DNA from: Acetobacteraceae bacterium
GTDB taxonomy: Bacteria > Pseudomonadota > Alphaproteobacteria > Acetobacterales > Acetobacteraceae
Direction of reading: 5' to 3'
Length of the DNA stretch: 34,163 nt
NCBI GenBank assembly: GCA_025360065.1
Contig: JANYCX010000025.1
Span: forward strand, 1 to 34,163
Part shown: piece by piece, positions 31,301-34,163 of the stretch
Layout: each line of letters begins with the position of its first letter
How positions within the stretch are numbered: the first letter of the stretch is position 1
The notes under the pieces: generated by a model
Databases searched by the model: none
What the model was told of the DNA's origin: nothing
What the model saw: the letters and a program-made list of their open reading frames with translations, nothing else
Position numbers and translations under genes: made by a program

Positions 31301-34163
31301 CAAACCGCCAGCGCCTGGCGAAGGCAGGGTGATGGTGACTGCGCCATTGCCGAATATGCCCGGCGAAAACACGTATTGCCCGTTGACATCGGTGGTGGTT
31401 GTGGTGGTTTTCGCGCCGCCGGTGTTGGGATCGAGCCCGGTTGCGGAAATCGTGACGCTGGTCAACGGCGTATCGATATCACCGCCAAGATTATAGGTGG
31501 TGTTGAACGGCCCCAGCTCGTCCCACAGCCGCCCGCTGAGCGCGCCGTAGCCCAGGGTCACCGAGGAAGTGTAGGTGTTGACAGCCGCGTTGGCGACCCC
31601 GGTCACAGGATCGGTTCGCGAACCGGTGGCACTTCCCACCACGCCGTTGGTGGTTCCAAACGCCGTTTGCTGACCGCCGTTAAGACTGTTCCAATTCACT
31701 GACGCAGTTGAATTCGGCAGCGCGGCGGTGCGATCGGTGACGGCAACCGTGTAGGTAATCGTTTCGGACGCGCCTGGCGCCAGCGCGAATGCGCCAGTCA
31801 CAGCCGTGCCGCCGGAAACCCCGAAGGTCGGCGCGCCGGCGCCCGTGGCGCCGGTGGCGGCGCCAGTCACGGTCAGTCCGGTAATCGCGCCGGCGTTGGT
31901 CGCGGCTTCCGGGTCATTCAATGTCGCGCCATAGGCCGTCGCGTTGCCGGTATTGGTGATGACGTCCTGGAAGGTGATGGCGCCAGTGGTGGCGTTCACT
32001 GCGGTGATAGTTTTGGCCAGGGTGAGGCGTGGTTCGACGACCGTGATAGTGGCGGCAGCGGAGGTAACATTGGTGGAAGCCTGGTCGGTATAGATATAGG
32101 CAACCGTGATGGTGCCGGACGCGCGGGTAGTTTGTGCAACCGACACATTTCCTACCCCGACAATGCTGGTCACAATTTGGGTCGAGGTCAGCAGATTGAA
32201 GGCGCTCGTCGTCCCCGCAACCGCGGTCTTATAGCCGGTCAGGCTTCCTGCTGCGACCGAGCGCGTAATCGCCCCCGATCCGAAAGTCTCATTCAGAGCC
32301 TGCGATGTTCCAGCCGCGAGCGTATGCAGGCTGGCATCGGTGTTGGTGATCGTGAATGTTAGGTTCGCCGGGGGCGTGGCTGGCCCTTGTGCAACAATGC
32401 TGAATGCGCTCGCCGCGCCGCCCGTCGCGACCGCGGTCGACGCACCCTGGTTGGTGATCGTCCCGGTCGTATCAACGATCCCGTTCAGTGTCAGGCGCGC
32501 CGAGTTCAAGGTTCCCAGCGTTGTGTCAAACAAGGGCAAATTCACCGTGGCGTTCGCCGCCCCAAGCTCGGTCAATGTCGGGCCGGTGGAAACCGTGTAT
32601 GAAATGCTGGTTGATGCGCCCGGGGCCGAGGCCGACGTTACGTTGGCCGATAGTGAATAGCTGTTTCCGCTCACCACCGATACAGCATTTGTAAGGATCG
32701 CATTGAAATCGACGATTACGTAGTTGACCAACGCCGAATGGGCATTATTAGCCAAAGTACCCAGATTGAACTTCACATGGCCGGATGTGGCGGTATCGGT
32801 GTTGGTCGCTAAGCTCGCGATCGCCGCCACGGCCGCTGTGGTGGTTGGGTCGATCTGGCCGCCGGCTTCGGACACCTGGGCCGCCGAGCTGCCCGCCGCA
32901 TCCATGGTTGTCGACGTCAGCACGCCATCGGCGCTGACAAACGAAATCTTCGCCGATCCGTCGGCGCTGTATTGCAGCGACGATGGCAAGGCGACGTCAA
33001 GGACAGTCGACGGATTTTGTCCCTCCGGCACCGCGACATAGGCGTGGACGCGCACGATATCACCGATCGTGGCCGAAACAGTCGATAGTGGTGTGGCTAT
33101 CGCCACACCAGACGTGTTTCCATTGCTTTCACCGATGATGGAGATGCCGGCGCTGAAAGGCTGCACGAAGGTAACCGCCGACACTGACGCAGTGGCTCCA
33201 TCAGTCAGCGCATTGGGACCGATCGTGTTCGTTTGGTCCTGCGTGCCATTATTGTAGTTCGCCGTGTATTCGGCACGCGCGCTGCTGACAATCGCAAGAT
33301 GGGCGGGCAGATTGTCTTTCACCGTTGCCTGAATGCGGAAGGTCAAGGTCTGCCCTGCATTCAACTGCCCGGCATTGACCGTGATTTCCGTTGCACTGGT
33401 TGGCGCATCTGCGGTCAACGGACCGCCGGTCTGCGAAATACTCCCAAGAATAGTTAGCCTATTGGACAAAGTAACCGTCAGGTCGATCAATTGATCTCCG
33501 GACGCTTCGGTATGACTTGAAGGGTTTCCGACAATAATGGTGTAGGTGACAATCTCCCCGCTGCGGGCCGTCGTCTTATCCGGTGTCATCGTTACCGTCA
33601 GGTTCGCAGGGTCAAGAACGTTGGTGAAATTTGCCCGCGCCGCCGCATCGAACGGCACCGCCGCCTCAATCACCCCGGTCGCGGTGTTCAAAATCCACGC
33701 GCCGCCGAAGGCGGGATTGCCGACAATCTCGGTCGAAGCCGCAACATCGGCGCCCGTCAGGCCAGCCAACCCCGCCAACAACGCGCGCCCATCGCCATCG
33801 GCCACGTCGCAGCCCCAAAGATTGATGTCGGCACCGGCTGCCAGATGGCCGCCCCACGTCGCGATCTGGTCGGCATTGGCCGCAACCAGGGCTGCCGTCA
33901 GCGGCGTGACCCCGATATCGAGCGCCCCTGCCGAGCCATACGCCACCAAATTGATCGCAGATATCCCGGTTCGCCCCTGCAACGCCTGGGTAATCTGCGC
34001 AACCGCGTCGCGTGACGGATCGATCAGGATGACCTGCGCGTTGGCCTCGGCACCCGCCGCCAACTGGTCCCACCCGGCAACCCGGGGATCGATGAAGATC
34101 AGATCGGTCGCCGCCATATTGGTCGCAAGCGCTGGGATGTCGGTCAGAATTTCGGACGGAATG
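25352..34163 (-). CDS. Giant modular exoprotein/adhesin with N-terminal DUF4347 domain (partial, 5' end off window)
   Basis: At least 2,921 residues. The frame stays open from 34117 to the window edge (..EILTDIPALATN before the Met), so the true start probably lies outside. Residues 1-169 are a DUF4347 domain (LIFIDPRVAGWDQLAAG, NLVAYGSAGALDIG, INLWGCDVADGDG). DUF11-like domains follow (about 170-320 and 700-855). Then come four SdrD-B-like modules starting at residues 858, 1469, 2084 and 2377, each opening G-x-[LVI]-[ST]-G-R-x-W-D. A Pro-rich hinge (PRPPSPPILTPPPPG) leads to a cadherin-like/putative-Ig domain (about 2730-2800) and a basic helical C-terminus. No RTX GGxGxD repeats are visible. 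Composition is rich in Thr, Gly, Ala and Val and nearly Cys-free. It is a likely surface or secreted cargo of the downstream TolC-HlyD-M50 genes. Confidence 0.85.
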   Translation of the reverse strand, partial: IPSEILTDIPALATNMAATDLIFIDPRVAGWDQLAAGAEANAQVILIDPSRDAVAQITQALQGRTGISAINLVAYGSAGALDIGVTPLTAALVAANADQIATWGGHLAAGADINLWGCDVADGDGRALLAGLAGLTGADVAASTEIVGNPAFGGAWILNTATGVIEAAVPFDAAARANFTNVLDPANLTVTMTPDKTTARSGEIVTYTIIVGNPSSHTEASGDQLIDLTVTLSNRLTILGSISQTGGPLTADAPTSATEITVNAGQLNAGQTLTFRIQATVKDNLPAHLAIVSSARAEYTANYNNGTQDQTNTIGPNALTDGATASVSAVTFVQPFSAGISIIGESNGNTSGVAIATPLSTVSATIGDIVRVHAYVAVPEGQNPSTVLDVALPSSLQYSADGSAKISFVSADGVLTSTTMDAAGSSAAQVSEAGGQIDPTTTAAVAAIASLATNTDTATSGHVKFNLGTLANNAHSALVNYVIVDFNAILTNAVSVVSGNSYSLSANVTSASAPGASTSISYTVSTGPTLTELGAANATVNLPLFDTTLGTLNSARLTLNGIVDTTGTITNQGASTAVATGGAASAFSIVAQGPATPPANLTFTITNTDASLHTLAAGTSQALNETFGSGAITRSVAAGSLTGYKTAVAGTTSAFNLLTSTQIVTSIVGVGNVSVAQTTRASGTITVAYIYTDQASTNVTSAAATITVVEPRLTLAKTITAVNATTGAITFQDVITNTGNATAYGATLNDPEAATNAGAITGLTVTGAATGATGAGAPTFGVSGGTAVTGAFALAPGASETITYTVAVTDRTAALPNSTASVNWNSLNGGQQTAFGTTNGVVGSATGSRTDPVTGVANAAVNTYTSSVTLGYGALSGRLWDELGPFNTTYNLGGDIDTPLTSVTISATGLDPNTGGAKTTTTTTDVNGQYVFSPGIFGNGAVTITLPSPGAGGLGATEALVYNAIGAVTSNPATASATIAIGTANTGLNFIYQRPDVAPVISGWGGTNIAETGSTPVLLKGVGAGIVSTPINTLGGNYLGTVLTVQRTGGANATDVFTGDLTLTLSGGAVSLSSVQIGTFTQTGGALVITFNTAATITAAQVAGVMDHLQYANTFANALQNGVSITAVLNDNNTTSYVTAPGQTGSPGFNLGTGGALNSNAVVATINITPATRTVTFTKPNDIAPATNAVALNSTLAVVSAPDSVTLAITAGFRAGEDVLGVANTALGSTLQASYNATIGVLTITAVVGQTPTAADWQTALRGVTFVDTNPIPNLPARTVTASYTTGALVTTSTETVNVVDLDSSPILGAGVASLGSSSTLSNAAPTGAVGTLVSSLLTAVGVTDPDGNSQTNGGTPATGGLAVVAVDTTKGVWWYSTNAGTTWTQFAGGVLPTVSATNALHLVGDATTRVYFQPNVAAGAGTIATALTFRAWDQYNAVGNGTLSAIPSDGTLGGPSAAGPNALAFSYSSTIAVVPIALFTPGGAVSGRAWDRLGPAASLGFGAPGDVDTALAGVTVSATGPKPDGSPGTVTATTTTDVSGNYSFVAGTFGVGTVTIAMPSAGAGGLPATETLVYDAFGTVPANPGTASVTLATGNTSGVNFVYQKPDVAPVLGGWGGTNVQETGTTPVSLAGLGASVVDAPLNTLGGGSGADYGGTFLTVGRAGGPNTADSFSGDGTLNLASGVVKLGVTTVGSFTQTGGVLVVTFATGTTATQVASVLDHLQYSNSNGNLVQNSISISAILNDHNTTSYAAAPGNIAGSPGFNLGTGGALNSNAVIATINVVPAAVTVTFTKPNDIAPATNAVALDSTITVATAPDTVTLAITGGFRAGEDVLSISNVDLGATLQASYNATTGVLTITAVAGPAPTAAAWQTALRGVKYVDINPIPNLPARTVTTTYTKGAVATTSTETINVIDLDSSPILGAGVANLGNAGTFAYAPPAGVAGTLVSALLTAVGVTDPDGNSQTNGGVPATGGLSVVAVDITKGRWWYTTNAGATWTQFAGGGQPAISALNSLHLVGDATTRVYFQPNVGASAGTLPTALTFRAWDQYNAVGNGTLAAIPTDGVLGGPSATGPNALAFSYSSTTAVVPITLVAPTGAISGRVWDTLGAANLAFNPPAEVDTSLAGITVTATFTDALNVVRTVTTTTASNGTYSFAAGTLPDGAVRISLPVPGAGGLAANETLVLQRIGAVGAGAGASSITLAGAAVNNVDFIYEKPDIAPVIAGWGSTNVPEIGATPVALRGLGATVTDVPINTLGGDYGGTVLTVSRTGIPVGTDVFAGSGTLTLAGGVVRLGGAPIGTFTQTGGSLVVTFNPGTTAAQAAGVLDNITYSNTAPVTVLGQTASITATLNDNNTTLYTGIDPGSTGRNLGVGGPLSGTAIATVALAPAGSITGRVWDVLGPANLVFGTGGDIDIALGGITVTASFVVGGITTTITTTTAADGTYSFAAGTLPDGPVTITLPRPGNAGLGATENLVLQQFGTVGAGPATSTITLAGGPVGNVNFIYEKPDIAPVIAGWGGTNIPGSGSIPVALRGLGASVSDTPIDALGGNYGGTVLTVQRTTGPNPADLFGGDTALLITGGTVTLGNTLIGVFTQSGGSLVITFANNVTAPQVASVLDHLTYANTSPDPSRVNVISIGASLNDQNTTSYGGTSPGFNLGTGGPVTSNLVIATIAITPRPPSPPILTPPPPGLPPDPIQKFGFGSANRNLIQDRVGRPENWLVGSDVRRFIIANQRSVEPLPPDMFYDTDPSSQLTLNAIQTDGRPLPDWLIFDSRARVFYGTPPATFYGRVDIAITAVDEQGHRAQGEYRILVGRDLAALQELLKPPGAVRPLPSLNVRGPVLAPLGEPMAVEGLALAEIDTRTTVVVVPVEPLQNPVDTTSFFAALSQQSTTGGMRAGFSQQLRDAGRSGRLGQARALLRTLDLGNTSRPAA
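26122..26989 (-). repeat. Exoprotein module 4 (short, AB only)
   Basis: About 289 codons, from GSITGRVWDVLGP to VIATIAITP, just before the proline-rich hinge. Same AB layout as module 3 (FIYEKPDIAPVIAGWGGTN). Confidence 0.8.
26990..27868 (-). repeat. Exoprotein module 3 (short, AB only)
   Basis: About 293 codons, from GAISGRVWDTLGA. It contains parts A and B (FIYEKPDIAPVIAGWGSTN) but lacks parts C and D. Confidence 0.8.
27869..29713 (-). repeat. Exoprotein module 2 (long, ABCD)
   Basis: About 615 codons, from GAVSGRAWDRLGP, in the same A-B-C-D order as module 1 and strongly similar throughout (for example FTKPNDIAPATNAVAL is identical in both). The DNA has diverged at many synonymous positions, so the duplication is not recent. 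Confidence 0.8.
29714..31546 (-). repeat. Exoprotein module 1 (long, ABCD)
   Basis: About 611 codons, from GALSGRLWDELGP. Part A is the SdrD-B-like domain ending NFIYQRPD; part B starts VAPVISGWGGTNI and ends NAVVATINITPA; part C starts FTKPNDIAPATNAVAL; part D starts DSSPILGAGVASLG and ends AFSYSSTIAVVPIAL. Confidence 0.8.

Noticed and set aside
25352-34163. RTX-type type 1 secretion adhesin
   Set aside because: I looked for GGxGxDxxx nonapeptides and an ABC transporter in the operon and found neither.

Overview
The window is G+C-rich (by eye above 60%) chromosomal DNA from a Gram-negative bacterium, most likely an alphaproteobacterium of the Rhodospirillales/Acetobacteraceae type. The evidence is the ubiquinone enzyme Coq7, DsbB, an ELM1/DUF1022 protein, an AidB-like acyl-CoA dehydrogenase, TolC/HlyD export proteins, and A/T-hairpin intergenic repeats whose spurious translations (MKTKKQKNF-like) I associate from memory with that group. 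The taxonomic call is inference. I see no rRNA, tRNA or CRISPR array.

Left part (1-13.5 kb), metabolic genes on both strands: a tartrate/D-malate dehydrogenase running off the left edge, an ELM1-family protein, orotate phosphoribosyltransferase (pyrE), a carotenoid-cleavage-type dioxygenase, a coupled dsbB-coq7 pair, a glutathione S-transferase, a DsbA/FrnE-like oxidoreductase, a luciferase-like flavin monooxygenase, then an SDR, an orphan NMT1/THI5-like binding protein and an unusual phosphoribosyltransferase-HAD fusion. An XRE-cupin / GNAT / EamA-transporter operon follows on the minus strand.

Middle (13.6-18.8 kb), two plus-strand operons. The first has a D-2-hydroxyacid dehydrogenase followed by the two subunits of a split ThDP-dependent decarboxylase (ComD/ComE-like), all joined by ATGA overlaps. 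The second is a beta-oxidation-like set: enoyl-CoA hydratase, MaoC hydratase and AidB-like acyl-CoA dehydrogenase. Four copies of a nested-hairpin intergenic repeat (after pyrE, the dioxygenase gene, the flavin monooxygenase gene and the decarboxylase operon) punctuate the left and middle parts. All four start 8-15 nt after a stop codon and in the same orientation relative to that gene.

18.8-19.34 kb is a non-coding scar holding a MITE-like palindrome, the 3' remnant of an IS630-family transposase and one doubtful small ORF.

Right part (19.3-34.2 kb), a single minus-strand operon that looks like a dedicated export system. In transcription order it is a giant (>2,900 residue) DUF4347 modular surface or exoprotein, a TolC-like outer-membrane lipoprotein, a HlyD adaptor, a second HlyD protein with a GAF-like N-terminus, and a polytopic M50 metalloprotease fused to a HlyD domain. 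No ABC ATPase or RTX repeat is visible, so this is not a standard type 1 secretion locus; it is the most interesting system here.
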